Shown: positions 17,384 through 26,636, numbered from the stretch's first letter. The stretch is DNA of 32,790 bases from Rhodospirillales bacterium (GCA_028818855.1 JAPPMY010000161.1:1-32790), one strand, 5' to 3'. Numbers and translations are program-made. The notes: a model not told the origin generated them from the letters alone.

Positions 17384-17403
17384 ATTTCAAGCGCAACATC
17401 AGA

Positions 17404-17439
17404 GAATAAATGTATTTATTTGATAATAGTGATTTATTC
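17404..17439. repeat. AT-rich inverted repeat between convergent genes
   Basis: GAATAAAT (17404-17411) and ATTTATTC (17432-17439) are perfect inverted copies about 20 bases apart within an AT-rich patch (about 17384-17450). The patch lies just past the stop of the minus-strand acyl-CoA synthetase gene and may help end its transcript. Confidence 0.4.
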
Positions 17440-17464
17440 AAAGGGGAAGGTATCGTAGCAGGAG

Positions 17465-19141
17465 CTATCGTCTGCTCCCAGACACGTCATTTTCGTCATT
17501 GTCCGCAAGCGCGCGGGCGCGCTCGCGAAGCTTGAACTTCTTGATCTTGCCTGTCGCCGTCTTCGGCAAGTCGCCGAAGACGACCGAGCGGGGCGCCTTG
17601 AAGTGGGCCAGCCGCTCACGGCAATGCTCGATCAGCGCAGCCTTGGAAACTTCATGCGCGTCGGGCTTGAGCGCGACGAAGGCGCAGGGCGACTCCCCCC
17701 ATCTTTCATCCGGGCGCGCCACGACCGCCGCTTCGAGCACGGCTTCGTGGCTGTAGAGCGCGTTCTCGACCTCGAGGCTCGAAATGTTCTCGCCGCCGGA
17801 GATGATGATGTCCTTGGCGCGATCGGTGATCTGGATGTAGCCGTCCGGGTGCGTCACCGCCAGATCGCCGCTATGAAACCAGCCACCCCTGAAGGCATCG
17901 GCTGTGGCGCCGGCGTCGCCCAGATAGCCCTTCATCACCGTGTTCCCGCGCAGCATGATCTCGCCCACCGTGGCGCCGTCGGCGGGCACCGGCGCGAGAG
18001 TCTCCGGATCCGCCACCATCGCGCCCCTGATCGCGTGATGCCGCACGCCCTGGCGCGCGATCAGCGCGGCACGCTCGTCGAGCGGAAGCTCGTTCCAGCC
18101 CTCTTGAGGCGCCGCCACAAGTGCCGGCCCATAAACCTCTGTCAGCCCATATAAATGCGTGACGTTGAAACCCATGGCTTCCATGGCCGAAATCACCGGC
18201 GCAGGCGGCGCTGCGCCGCCGGTCGTCACCTCGACCACGTGCTCGAAGCGGCGCCTGTCGCTCTCCGGCGCGTTGATTAGCATGCCAAGCACTACCGGTG
18301 CGCCGGCCATGTGTGTCACCCGCTCCTCGTCGATCAGGCGAAAGACTTCGGCGGGCTCCAGCCGGCGCAGGCAGACGTGGGTGCCGGCAGCAGCGGTCAC
18401 GGCCCAGGTGTGGGTCCAGCCGTTGCAATGGAACATCGGCAGCGTCCAGAGGTAGACCGACTCGCGATTAAACCCGTTCATCAGCACGTTGCTGAGCGCG
18501 TTCAGGTAGGCGCCGCGGTGGTGATAGACGACCCCCTTCGGCCGGCCCGTGGTGCCCGATGTGTAGTTGAGCGAAATCGCCTGCCACTCGTCTTCCGGCC
18601 AGGGCCAGTCGAAGTCGGGCGAACCAGCACGCAGCATGTCCTCGTAGCTCGCGCCAGGGAGTTTCCTCCCCTCCCCATCCGTCTCTGCATCATCGTCGAT
18701 CGTCACCAGAAGCGGCGGGCGAACGAGTTGCGCCAGCGCCTCCTCCACGACGTCAGCGAAGGCCGCGTCGGCGATGAGCACGCGGGAACGCGCATGGTCC
18801 AGCATCCAGGCGATGGATGCGGCATCGAGGCGGATATTGAGCGCATTGAGCACGGCGCCCGCCATCGGCACGCCGAAGTGGGCCTCCAACATGGCCGGCA
18901 CATTGGGCGCCATGATCGAGACCGTGTCGCCGAGACCGACACCGCGTTCCACGAGCGCGGCGGCCAGCCGGCGGCAGCGCTCGTAGGTCTCCGCGTAGCT
19001 CCGCCTCAGCGCACCGTGCACCACGGCCGTCCGCGCCGGATAAATCTCGGCCGCCCGGGCCATGAAATCGCACGGAGTCAGCGCGCTATGGTTGGCTGGC
19101 CCCCGTTCGAGCCCGTGCTCGTAGCGGTTGTTGTCAGGCAC
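17465..19141 (-). CDS. Acyl-CoA synthetase (AMP-forming)
   Basis: ANL-superfamily adenylating enzyme, 558 residues, activating a carboxylic acid to its CoA thioester through an acyl-AMP. Motifs: A3 YTSGTTGRPKGVV, A5 LYGLTEVYGP, A7/A8 WFHSGDLAV ... GYIQITDRAKDIIISGGENI, and the A10 lysine in KTATGKIKKF. The N-terminal block with ALTPCDFMARAAEIYP recalls the broad-specificity medium/short-chain group that includes plant acyl-activating enzymes; the substrate is not determined. The start is GTG at 19141 with GAGGGAGG about 9 bases upstream. Convergent with the aminotransferase, divergent from the DsbA-like gene. Confidence 0.92.
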   Translation of the reverse strand: MPDNNRYEHGLERGPANHSALTPCDFMARAAEIYPARTAVVHGALRRSYAETYERCRRLAAALVERGVGLGDTVSIMAPNVPAMLEAHFGVPMAGAVLNALNIRLDAASIAWMLDHARSRVLIADAAFADVVEEALAQLVRPPLLVTIDDDAETDGEGRKLPGASYEDMLRAGSPDFDWPWPEDEWQAISLNYTSGTTGRPKGVVYHHRGAYLNALSNVLMNGFNRESVYLWTLPMFHCNGWTHTWAVTAAAGTHVCLRRLEPAEVFRLIDEERVTHMAGAPVVLGMLINAPESDRRRFEHVVEVTTGGAAPPAPVISAMEAMGFNVTHLYGLTEVYGPALVAAPQEGWNELPLDERAALIARQGVRHHAIRGAMVADPETLAPVPADGATVGEIMLRGNTVMKGYLGDAGATADAFRGGWFHSGDLAVTHPDGYIQITDRAKDIIISGGENISSLEVENALYSHEAVLEAAVVARPDERWGESPCAFVALKPDAHEVSKAALIEHCRERLAHFKAPRSVVFGDLPKTATGKIKKFKLRERARALADNDENDVSGSRR

Positions 19142-19271
19142 CTAGCGCCTCCCTCGGTGACGGTCATCCCCATGGTCGGCGCTCGCCCGACACGGCGTCA
19201 AGAACCGGCCCGCGTTCTGCCCAAGCTCCCTGCCGGCGGGCAGCACGCTCGCAGGATAGGTAGCCGCCGGC

Positions 19272-19277
19272 TATACT
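19272..19277 (+). promoter_or_regulatory. Candidate -10 box giving a leaderless dsbA-like mRNA
   Basis: TATACT ends six bases before the ATG at 19284, so transcription would start at or beside the A of the start codon. No good -35 is seen at 16-18 bases upstream, and no ribosome-binding sequence precedes the ATG. Confidence 0.35.
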
Positions 19278-19283
19278 CGCGCA

Positions 19284-19946
19284 ATGCAGGTTGCCATCGT
19301 CTCCGACACGATTTGCCCTTGGTGCTACATCGGCAAGCGCCGCTTCGAGCGCGCGCGTGCCGGCAGGCCCGTCGACCTTGCGGTCGAGTGGCGGCCGTTC
19401 CAGCTCAACCCCGATATGCCAGCCGATGGCGTGGATCGGCAGCGTTACATGGTGGCCAAGTTCGGCTCTGAGGAAAGGGTTGCCGAGATATTCAGCGCCA
19501 TCGAACAGGCCGGCGAGTCGGAGGGCATCCAGTTCGTCTTCGACCGGATCGCGCGCACGCCCAACACGGTCGATTCGCATCGGCTGATCGAATACGCCGG
19601 GCAGCAAGGCGTGCAGGATCAGGTGGTCGAAGCCTTGTTCCGCCGTTACTTCGAGCAGGGCGAAGACATTGGCGACCGCGCCGTCCTCGCCGCGGCCGGC
19701 GTGGATGGCGGTCTCGATCAGGAGTCAGTGGGGAGCTTCCTTGCCGGCACCGATGGAGCCGAGCACGTGCGCAGGGAGAGCGAGGCCGCAAGCCGCATGG
19801 GCATATCCGGCGTGCCCTGCTTCATCTTCGAGGGCAAGTATGCGGTGTCCGGTGCGCAGCCGCCCGACGTGTTCGAGCGGGTATTCGAGCTTGCTGCGGC
19901 TGCCGGCACCGACGACAGCGCCGATTCCCCTCGCCCAGCGGCGTAG
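19284..19946 (+). CDS. DsbA family oxidoreductase (FrnE-like)
   Basis: A 220-residue thioredoxin-fold protein of the FrnE/2-hydroxychromene-2-carboxylate-isomerase-like branch. The redox motif is CPWC at residues 11-14 (SDTICPWCYIGKRR). An alpha-helical insert follows (about 60-150), then the cis-Pro region GVPCFIFEGKYAVSGAQ and a C-terminal helix. No signal peptide, so cytoplasmic, unlike true periplasmic DsbA. Related proteins act as dithiol oxidoreductases or in polyketide tailoring; here there is no biosynthetic cluster. Convergent with the AsmA-like gene (33-base gap). Confidence 0.9.
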   Translation: MQVAIVSDTICPWCYIGKRRFERARAGRPVDLAVEWRPFQLNPDMPADGVDRQRYMVAKFGSEERVAEIFSAIEQAGESEGIQFVFDRIARTPNTVDSHRLIEYAGQQGVQDQVVEALFRRYFEQGEDIGDRAVLAAAGVDGGLDQESVGSFLAGTDGAEHVRRESEAASRMGISGVPCFIFEGKYAVSGAQPPDVFERVFELAAAAGTDDSADSPRPAA

Positions 19947-19979
19947 TCCGCCGAGTTCGTTTCGCCCGCACAGCAACGC

Positions 19980-22900
19980 CTACTCGGCGCCCGTCGTCTC
20001 CTCGCCCTTGAGGAAGGGAAACAGGTCCCGGAGGAAACCCGGCGCCAGTATGGAAAGGGGATTCACCGTGATATCCGGGTCTTCGGTCGTCCCGCCGACC
20101 CGAAATGATGCCGCAAACAGGCCCTCGCCCTCGCCGCCGGTCAGCAGGTCGCCCAGGATCGGGATGGCGTCGAACATGGTATTGAGCGTGTGGGCCGGCA
20201 CGAGCGTGCCGTCCATGGCTACCTGATCCGTTTCGAGATCGACGGTCCCTTCCACGTTGACGCCGAGCGCGAATCCCGAGGTCCGTCCGTCCCGGATGGT
20301 CAGCAGGCCTTCTTCGATCGTGAACGGCATCTCGAACTGCGAAAAGGCGATCCCCTCCTCGCCCTGAAGTTCATCGACAATCCCGGTCAGCGTTGCGACA
20401 GAAAGCAGCCTCGCCAGGGTCGGGGCGTTGATGACACGGTACTCGGCTATGCGGACCGTTCCGGTGATGGGTTTGCCCGGCCGGTGGTCGTGCACCACCG
20501 CTTCCATCGAGAGGTCGCCGCCAACGGCATTGTCGTAGATGCCGAAGGTGCGGGCAACGGCGCCTGCGTCGAGTGAGCGCACGGTCAGCAGCCGCTCCCC
20601 ATCGTGTGGCTCGAGCGAGACGTGCATGGGGGCGCCCGTCGCCAGCATCCCTTCCATGAACCCGACATGCCCGCCCTCCGCGTCGGCCTCAAAGCGCGCT
20701 CGAAAGTCCGTCAGTTGTTGATCGCCTGTCGTCAGGAGGCGCTCGACATCGATATCGAGCGCGTAGTCGCCGAACTCTGGAGCGCCTTCCGTCGTGAGCC
20801 GGCTGAGATATGGCCGAGCATCGAGACTGGCGCCCGTGATCGAGATGTCGGTCGAATCATCGGCGGTCTCGACCCTGCCGGCTATGTCCGTCGCACCGTA
20901 CGTCATTCGCTCGATCGTGATCTCGCGCACACCTCCGAGCCCGCGCGCAAGCGTGGCCCGACCGAGGCCATAGAGCGTCTCCGTCTCGACTTCGACCTGG
21001 GTGAGCTCGACCGCTCCTTCCGCCGGAATGCTGGCGCGAACGCGCACGGACCCTGGCAATCCGGCAGGCTTGACCCAATAGAGTTCAGGTATCTCCAGCC
21101 TTGCCCCGGACACATCGAATGCAAATGCGGCGCGTGGCGTCTCGCCGGCCCCCGAATCGGTATACGTGCCGTCGACGTGGAGGTCGCCACTTACGTAAGG
21201 CGTCAGGTCGAGCCCCAGAGCGGCCTGACCTTCGGGTGTCATCGTCGTCGACACGTCCAATTGACGTGCGAACGGTGCGTCATCACCGAACTGCTCATGC
21301 CACGCAATCGTGGCCGGCATGCCTTCGAGCCTGGCCGTGCCACGCACTTCCAAGCTCGCGTTGTCGGCGCCGAGGCGGAAAGCCCCCCCTGTCATGTCCA
21401 GCACGCCGGCAAGCTCCTCTATGCCGGCATCCCGCACCTGCGCGACGGCGTTCACATCGATCTGCTCCGCCTCGACGGCCTTGAGCAACGGGAAGTCGAG
21501 AGCGAACAGGGAGTGGACGCTGCCTCCGGTCAACGCCAAATCGAGGTCGAGGCTGCTCACCAGCTCGAGCCGGGGATGGTCTATCAGGGTGAGGGCATCG
21601 TTCAGCGGCCCCTCCGCCTCGACCATCAGCGCCATTCGCGGCACCGCCGAATGGATGTCGCTCACGGCAGCGGTTCCTCGGCGCGCATCGGTCTCCGCGA
21701 TGCGACCGCCGCTCATCGTGATCTCCAGCGAATCCCCGGTGAAGAGCGCGGTGCCGTCGACACCCGCCACCGGAGGCATCGGCCGCAGGTAATGGATGCT
21801 CGCATCCGTGAATTCGAATGATCCCGCCGCCGACGTTGCGCTGATGCGGTCGGCTTCAAGGTCACCCGGCTCGAAGTCCAAAGCAGCGTCGAAACGGGTG
21901 ATCACGCCGTCCGTGACGTTCTGCACGATCCATTCGCGGCCGTTCTCGATGAATGTCGCCGGCCAATACTTGCCGAGTTCGTTGAGCGGCATGTCAATCG
22001 CCTGGAAATTCCCTTTGATGCCAACACCGGCATCTGTTCGCCAGAAGTCGCCATCCAGAAGGAATTGCGGGCGTCCGGTTTCGACTTCGAGCGACTGGAG
22101 AGCAACTCGCGACAGTGCGCCGTCGATAGAGCCCGTGGCGGCCAGCCTGCGAACCGCAACCGGTGCGGGAACGATCTCGGACAAGGCGATCTCTCCCTCC
22201 CCGCCCACGATATCGAAGGCGACACCGCCGAGAACGCCCCCGGGGGCGATGTCGAACGCGAGCGTGCCCGAGAGAGGAACGCGAATGCCGTCGAAGTCCT
22301 CCAGCTCGGGGGCGATGAAGGCGAGTTCCGCCAGGTTCAAGCCGGCGAACCCGATGGCGGCACTCCCCATCTTGCTCTCGCGGTGATGGAACAGCTCCAC
22401 CTCGAGATGGGTCTCCAGCTCCTGCACCAGCAGCTCCACTGACAGATGACCCAGGACCGCATCGTCGTCCAGGTTGAGGGTGAGGTCGGCGTTGGGCGCC
22501 TTCCAGGTGAGATCGGCCACTTCGTCGCGAAGGACGAGAGCGGCATCGCTCAAGCTGACCCGCTTCAGCTGCGACAGCGGATGATCCTCACGGGGCGGGT
22601 CAAGCAGGTCGGCAACGAGGGCATCGCTGGCGGCATCGTCCGTGCTCACGCCCTCGCCGCTCGTGGCGAGGTGCACGCTCCCGTCGGGTCTGCGGACAAG
22701 CCCGAGACGCGGCTCGATCAGCTCTATCGATGTGGGAGCGATGCTCCCGCGCAGCAGGGACGCGCCGCTCAGGCCCAGCGAGGCCGCCGGAACCGCGGCC
22801 AGGGTCTCGCCGTTCGTATCGGAGATGCGGAGGTCGGTCAGGTGGAATTCGAGGGACTCGCCCCAACCCGCCCAAACGAGAACGGTGTCCTCGAACTCGA

Positions 22901-23069
22901 AGCGATAGGAAAGATCCTCGCCCTCGAGGGCCTCCTGGATGTAAGGAGAGAGAAACCCCAGCGAAAGTGGGCCGCTCGACAGCCGCCACGCTCCGAGGGC
23001 GAAGAGGACGGCAAGCACGCCGAACAGGGCGCCGAATACCTGGAGAGCGATGCGGGCCGTCGATCTCAT
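19980..23069 (-). CDS. AsmA/YhdP-like envelope protein (DUF3971 type)
   Basis: A 1029-residue protein with one N-terminal membrane segment (residues about 7-29) followed by a large beta-rich periplasmic region. YhdP, TamB and AsmA relatives are thought to form long hydrophobic grooves that move phospholipids from the inner to the outer membrane. The C-terminus has the AsmA-like block typical of the family: LARLLSVATLTGIVDEL, EGLLTIRDGRTSG, VEGTVDLETDQVAMDGTLVP and GLFAASFRVGGTTEDPDITVNPLS. The ATG at 23069 (MRSTARIALQ) was chosen because earlier in-frame codons (to 23306) overlap the start of glnE and are Arg-rich. Divergent from glnE with 98 bases between starts. Confidence 0.9.
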   Translation of the reverse strand: MRSTARIALQVFGALFGVLAVLFALGAWRLSSGPLSLGFLSPYIQEALEGEDLSYRFEFEDTVLVWAGWGESLEFHLTDLRISDTNGETLAAVPAASLGLSGASLLRGSIAPTSIELIEPRLGLVRRPDGSVHLATSGEGVSTDDAASDALVADLLDPPREDHPLSQLKRVSLSDAALVLRDEVADLTWKAPNADLTLNLDDDAVLGHLSVELLVQELETHLEVELFHHRESKMGSAAIGFAGLNLAELAFIAPELEDFDGIRVPLSGTLAFDIAPGGVLGGVAFDIVGGEGEIALSEIVPAPVAVRRLAATGSIDGALSRVALQSLEVETGRPQFLLDGDFWRTDAGVGIKGNFQAIDMPLNELGKYWPATFIENGREWIVQNVTDGVITRFDAALDFEPGDLEADRISATSAAGSFEFTDASIHYLRPMPPVAGVDGTALFTGDSLEITMSGGRIAETDARRGTAAVSDIHSAVPRMALMVEAEGPLNDALTLIDHPRLELVSSLDLDLALTGGSVHSLFALDFPLLKAVEAEQIDVNAVAQVRDAGIEELAGVLDMTGGAFRLGADNASLEVRGTARLEGMPATIAWHEQFGDDAPFARQLDVSTTMTPEGQAALGLDLTPYVSGDLHVDGTYTDSGAGETPRAAFAFDVSGARLEIPELYWVKPAGLPGSVRVRASIPAEGAVELTQVEVETETLYGLGRATLARGLGGVREITIERMTYGATDIAGRVETADDSTDISITGASLDARPYLSRLTTEGAPEFGDYALDIDVERLLTTGDQQLTDFRARFEADAEGGHVGFMEGMLATGAPMHVSLEPHDGERLLTVRSLDAGAVARTFGIYDNAVGGDLSMEAVVHDHRPGKPITGTVRIAEYRVINAPTLARLLSVATLTGIVDELQGEEGIAFSQFEMPFTIEEGLLTIRDGRTSGFALGVNVEGTVDLETDQVAMDGTLVPAHTLNTMFDAIPILGDLLTGGEGEGLFAASFRVGGTTEDPDITVNPLSILAPGFLRDLFPFLKGEETTGAE

Positions 23070-23123
23070 TGCGATCAACCGGAGGCGGCTCCCCCGCCGC
23101 GCCGGTGCTCCCCCCTGCTCCCT

Positions 23124-23153
23124 TTGCCTATTCTTCGCGTCAATCCTTGTAAT
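23124..23153 (+). promoter_or_regulatory. Candidate glnE promoter
   Basis: TTGCCT (23124-23129) and TGTAAT (23148-23153) are 18 bases apart, with a 5/6 match to the -10 consensus. The glnE GTG at 23168 would be only a few bases from the transcription start, again with no ribosome-binding sequence. Supported by matching alone. Confidence 0.3.
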
Positions 23154-23167
23154 ACAATCGGTGCGCG

Positions 23168-26137
23168 GTGTCGCTTCTACCCTTCCTCCACGATGACGCG
23201 ATTTGCTCCGAGCCGACCTCGGGCGCACGCGCGCGCGCCGGGTGCGATGCCTGGCTCGCGGCCGCAGCCGCGCTCGGTGGCGCCGATGAATCGTATGCCA
23301 ACGCAATTATCGGCGACCGACGGGCCGCCGGTTTCCTCGAAGGTGTGTTCGGCAACGGTCCCGCGCTTGGCCGATGGCTAGCCCGTGAGCCGGCCCAGCT
23401 TCGCCTGGTGGCCGAGCAAGGCCCGAACGCAGCGTTCGCGAACGCTCTTGAAGAGATAACGGGCGCCAAACACCGCCCCGACAACCGTCGCGCCGTCGCC
23501 CAACGGCTCCAGGCGGCCAAGCGGCGGGCATCGCTCACTGTCGCGTTGGCCGACATTGCCGGAGCCTGGCCGCTGGACAAGGTGGCGGCATCCCTGACCC
23601 GCATTGCCGATGCCGCCATCGCCTGCGCTCTTGACCAGTTGCTCCACGAGGCAGCGGCGCGCGGCACCCTCGAGCCCTCTGATCACGACCAGCCGGGGTC
23701 TGCATGCGGGCTGACCGTCTTCGGCATTGGCGCACTCGGCGCGGGCGAGCTTACCTATTCGAGCGCGCTCAACCTCTTCGTGCTGTTCGACCCGGAGCGA
23801 GTGCAGCACCGCGGGCGGGGCGAGCCCACGGAAACGCTTCACCGGCTCGTTCGCGACCTCGCCGCCCTGCTCGGCGAGCACGCCGGCGATGGCTGCGTGT
23901 ACCGGACGGACCTCAAGTTCAGGCCCAACATGGGGGCAACACCGCTGGCGCTCTCCATCGCGGCCGCAGAGCAGTACTACGAGAGTCACGGGCAGAACTG
24001 GGAGCGCGCCGCGATGATCAAGGCGCGCCCGGTCGCTGGTGATCCGGCGGTCGGCGCGGATATGGTGGAGCGGCTGCGGCCCTTCGTCTGGCGCAAGTAT
24101 CTCGACTTCGCCGCCATCCAGGACATCCAGTCGATCAAGCGGCAGATCGCTGCCGAGCCCGACAGCCGCCCCATCGACGTCGCCGGTCACGATATCGAGC
24201 GCGGCCGGGGCGGCATCCGCCAGATCGAACTCTACGCGCAGACGCAGCAATTGATCTGGGGCGGCCGCGATTCGTCGCTGCGCTCGCGCGCGACGTGCGA
24301 CGCCCTTCGCTCGCTTGCCGCCGCCAGTCGCTCCAGCAGTACGGCAGTCGAGGAGCTGATCGAGTCGTACCGCTTTCTCCGCCGTCTCGAGCGCCGTCTC
24401 GAGATGGTTGAGGACGAGCCGGATCTGCTGATGCCGGGCGACGAGGACGACCGCACCGCAGTTGCCCGCCTGATGGGCTTCCGCGATGAGACAGGTCTGG
24501 CCGACGCGTTCCTCGCTCATGTCCAGGCTGTCGAGGAGCATTACGCGGCCCTCTTCGAGGATGAGCCTGCGCTCGGCGGAGAGGGCGGAAACCTGGTGTT
24601 CACCGGCACAGCCGACGATCCCGACACCCTGACCAGCCTCCGGCGGATGGGTTTCGGCGACGCTGGCGCCGTCTCGTCGACGGTGCGCCACTGGCACCAC
24701 GGCCGCATCATGGCCACACGCAGCACGCGGGCGCGCGAGCTCTTGACCGAGCTCATGCCGGCACTCCTTCGCGCACTGACCGCCACAGCCGACCCAGACA
24801 CTGCGTTCCGCAAGCTCGACGAGTTCTTGCGCGGCTTGCCGTCCGGCGTTCAACCCTTCCTGCTGCTTCACGACAATCCCGGCCTGCTCGACCGGCTGGC
24901 GGAAATCCTGGGAAGCGCACCCCGCATCGCCGAGCACCTGAGTCGCAACCCGGACCTGCTCGAAGGCCTCATCAGCGGCGAGCTGCACGAACGACTGCCG
25001 GATCGGGACGAGCTGCACGACGACCTTAATCGGGCCCTCGGTCCCGCCGCCGATGGTCAGGCCGTGCTCGACGGCGTGAGGCGCTGGCAGCATCAGCGCG
25101 AGTTCCAGGTCGGCATGCAGATCCTGCGCGGGGACGTGGCGGCCGACAAGCTGTCCGGCGCGCTTTCGGATATCGCCGATACGGCGATCGCGGCACTGCT
25201 GCCCCAGGTGCAAGGGGAGTTCGCGAGGCGGCACGGCGCGGTGCCCGGCGCATCGTTCGCAATTCTTGGCCTGGGTAAGCTCGGCAGCCGCGAGATGACC
25301 TTCGACAGCGACCTCGACGTGGTCTTCATCTATGGCGCGCCCGATGGGGTGGACGTGCAATCCGATGGCGCTCAGGGGCTTGCGGCAAGCCACTACTACG
25401 CCCGTTTCAGCCAGCGCCTGACCCATGCCCTCAGCGCGCACACCGCCGAAGGCCGCCTCTACGAAATCGACACGCGGCTGCGCCCTTCGGGCGACTCCGG
25501 CCCCATCGCTACCGAAGCCGCCGCCTTTCGGCGCTATCACGAGCAGGACGCGTGGACCTGGGAGCACATGGCCCTCACCCGCGCGAGGCCAGTGGCCGGC
25601 GACCGGGAGCTTTGCGCAACCGTGATGGAGGGCGTTCGCGCGGTCCTCTGCGCGCCCCGCGACCCCGATACGCTGCTCGTCGACGTCGCCTCGATGCGGG
25701 AGCGGGTCGACAGCGAACGCAAGACCGAGAACAGGTGGCGTCTCAAGCATGTGCGGGGTGGCGTCCTCGATCTCGAATTCATTGCCCAGTACCACCTGCT
25801 GCGTCACGCCACGCGGCACCCGTCCATTCTCGTTCAATCGACGCCTTCTGCGTTCAGGCGGCTGGGAGAGGCCGGCGTTCTCGATTCCGACGATGCGGCC
25901 GAGCTTGCCGACAGTGCCGCCTTCCTGCAGCGCCTCCAGGGCCTGCTTCGCCTCACCGTCGGCCATAATCGGGACGTGGAGCGCTTCACGCCGGGCGTGC
26001 GGGAGACGCTGGCGCGGGCCATGGGTGCGGAAGACTTCACCGCCCTTGAGGCCAGGGTCCACGCCGTTCAGGATCGCGCCCGCGCCGCCTATCATCGCCT
26101 CATCGCGACCCCCGCAGAGGCGCTCAACAAGAAGTGA
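23168..26137 (+). CDS. glnE: Glutamine synthetase adenylyltransferase with a degenerate deadenylylase domain
   Basis: GlnE normally both attaches AMP to a tyrosine of glutamine synthetase (C-terminal AT domain) and removes it (N-terminal AR domain), under PII and glutamine control. The 989-residue length is normal. The C-terminal active site is intact: GLGKLGSREMTFDSDLD with Asp715 and Asp717, then DTRLRPSGDSGP. The N-terminal site, expected as GxGKLGxxELxxSSDIDL, reads GIGALGAGELTYSSALNL: Ala189 replaces the Lys, and Ala200 and Asn202 replace both metal-binding aspartates. The later DxRLRP is TDLKFRP. In E. coli the matching aspartates (D173, D175) are needed for deadenylylation. The fold around them is preserved (YESHGQNWERAAMIKARPVAGD). 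The start is GTG 23168; another GTG at 23161 is in a different frame. Peroxiredoxin follows after 13 bases. Confidence 0.95.
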   Translation: MSLLPFLHDDAICSEPTSGARARAGCDAWLAAAAALGGADESYANAIIGDRRAAGFLEGVFGNGPALGRWLAREPAQLRLVAEQGPNAAFANALEEITGAKHRPDNRRAVAQRLQAAKRRASLTVALADIAGAWPLDKVAASLTRIADAAIACALDQLLHEAAARGTLEPSDHDQPGSACGLTVFGIGALGAGELTYSSALNLFVLFDPERVQHRGRGEPTETLHRLVRDLAALLGEHAGDGCVYRTDLKFRPNMGATPLALSIAAAEQYYESHGQNWERAAMIKARPVAGDPAVGADMVERLRPFVWRKYLDFAAIQDIQSIKRQIAAEPDSRPIDVAGHDIERGRGGIRQIELYAQTQQLIWGGRDSSLRSRATCDALRSLAAASRSSSTAVEELIESYRFLRRLERRLEMVEDEPDLLMPGDEDDRTAVARLMGFRDETGLADAFLAHVQAVEEHYAALFEDEPALGGEGGNLVFTGTADDPDTLTSLRRMGFGDAGAVSSTVRHWHHGRIMATRSTRARELLTELMPALLRALTATADPDTAFRKLDEFLRGLPSGVQPFLLLHDNPGLLDRLAEILGSAPRIAEHLSRNPDLLEGLISGELHERLPDRDELHDDLNRALGPAADGQAVLDGVRRWQHQREFQVGMQILRGDVAADKLSGALSDIADTAIAALLPQVQGEFARRHGAVPGASFAILGLGKLGSREMTFDSDLDVVFIYGAPDGVDVQSDGAQGLAASHYYARFSQRLTHALSAHTAEGRLYEIDTRLRPSGDSGPIATEAAAFRRYHEQDAWTWEHMALTRARPVAGDRELCATVMEGVRAVLCAPRDPDTLLVDVASMRERVDSERKTENRWRLKHVRGGVLDLEFIAQYHLLRHATRHPSILVQSTPSAFRRLGEAGVLDSDDAAELADSAAFLQRLQGLLRLTVGHNRDVERFTPGVRETLARAMGAEDFTALEARVHAVQDRARAAYHRLIATPAEALNKK

Positions 26138-26150
26138 GAGGAGAACCGAC

Positions 26151-26636
26151 ATGAGCACGACGATCGATGCCGGCAGCCCGGCGCCGGGCTTCACGGCGCC
26201 CACGAATGACGGCGGCTCGCTCCGCCTCGAAGACCTGCGCGGCAAGGCGGTCGTGCTCTACTTCTATCCGCGTGACGATACGCCGGGGTGCACGCGCGAG
26301 GCGCAGGAGTTCACCGAGGCCCTGCCGGAGTTCGCGGCTGCCGGCGCGGAAATCGTCGGCGTCTCCAAGGACACCGCCGCCAAGCACGACAAGTTCCGGG
26401 CGAAGTACGGCCTCCCCTTCACCCTCGTCTCCGATGCCGAGAACGACATCTGCGAGCGCTACGGCGTCTGGGTCGAGAAGAAGAACTACGGCAAGACCTA
26501 CATGGGCATCGAGCGCGCGACCTTCCTCATCGACGCCGATGGCACCGTCAGCAAGGTCTGGCGCAAGGTGAAGGTCGCCGGCCACGTGGAGAAGGTGCTG
26601 GAGGCGGTGCGGGCTCTGAACGACGGCGACGGCTGA
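26151..26636 (+). CDS. bcp: Thioredoxin-dependent thiol peroxidase (Bcp/PrxQ)
   Basis: A 161-residue peroxiredoxin reducing H2O2 and organic hydroperoxides. The peroxidatic Cys47 is in YPRDDTPGCTREAQEF. The position five residues later, where E. coli Bcp has its resolving Cys, is Gln52; the only other Cys is Cys101 in NDICERYGVW, so this is either a 1-Cys enzyme or one using Cys101. Other family blocks: GVSKDTAAKHDKFRAKYGLPF and GIERATFLIDADG. The ATG at 26151 has AGGAGA about 7 bases upstream. It lies 13 bases after glnE and is probably co-transcribed. Confidence 0.95.
   Translation: MSTTIDAGSPAPGFTAPTNDGGSLRLEDLRGKAVVLYFYPRDDTPGCTREAQEFTEALPEFAAAGAEIVGVSKDTAAKHDKFRAKYGLPFTLVSDAENDICERYGVWVEKKNYGKTYMGIERATFLIDADGTVSKVWRKVKVAGHVEKVLEAVRALNDGDG

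Noticed and set aside
23378..26245. A 955-codon open frame on the minus strand opposite glnE
   Set aside because: A mirror of glnE codon bias in GC-rich DNA; no recognisable domain, and glnE on the other strand is a complete, conserved protein.
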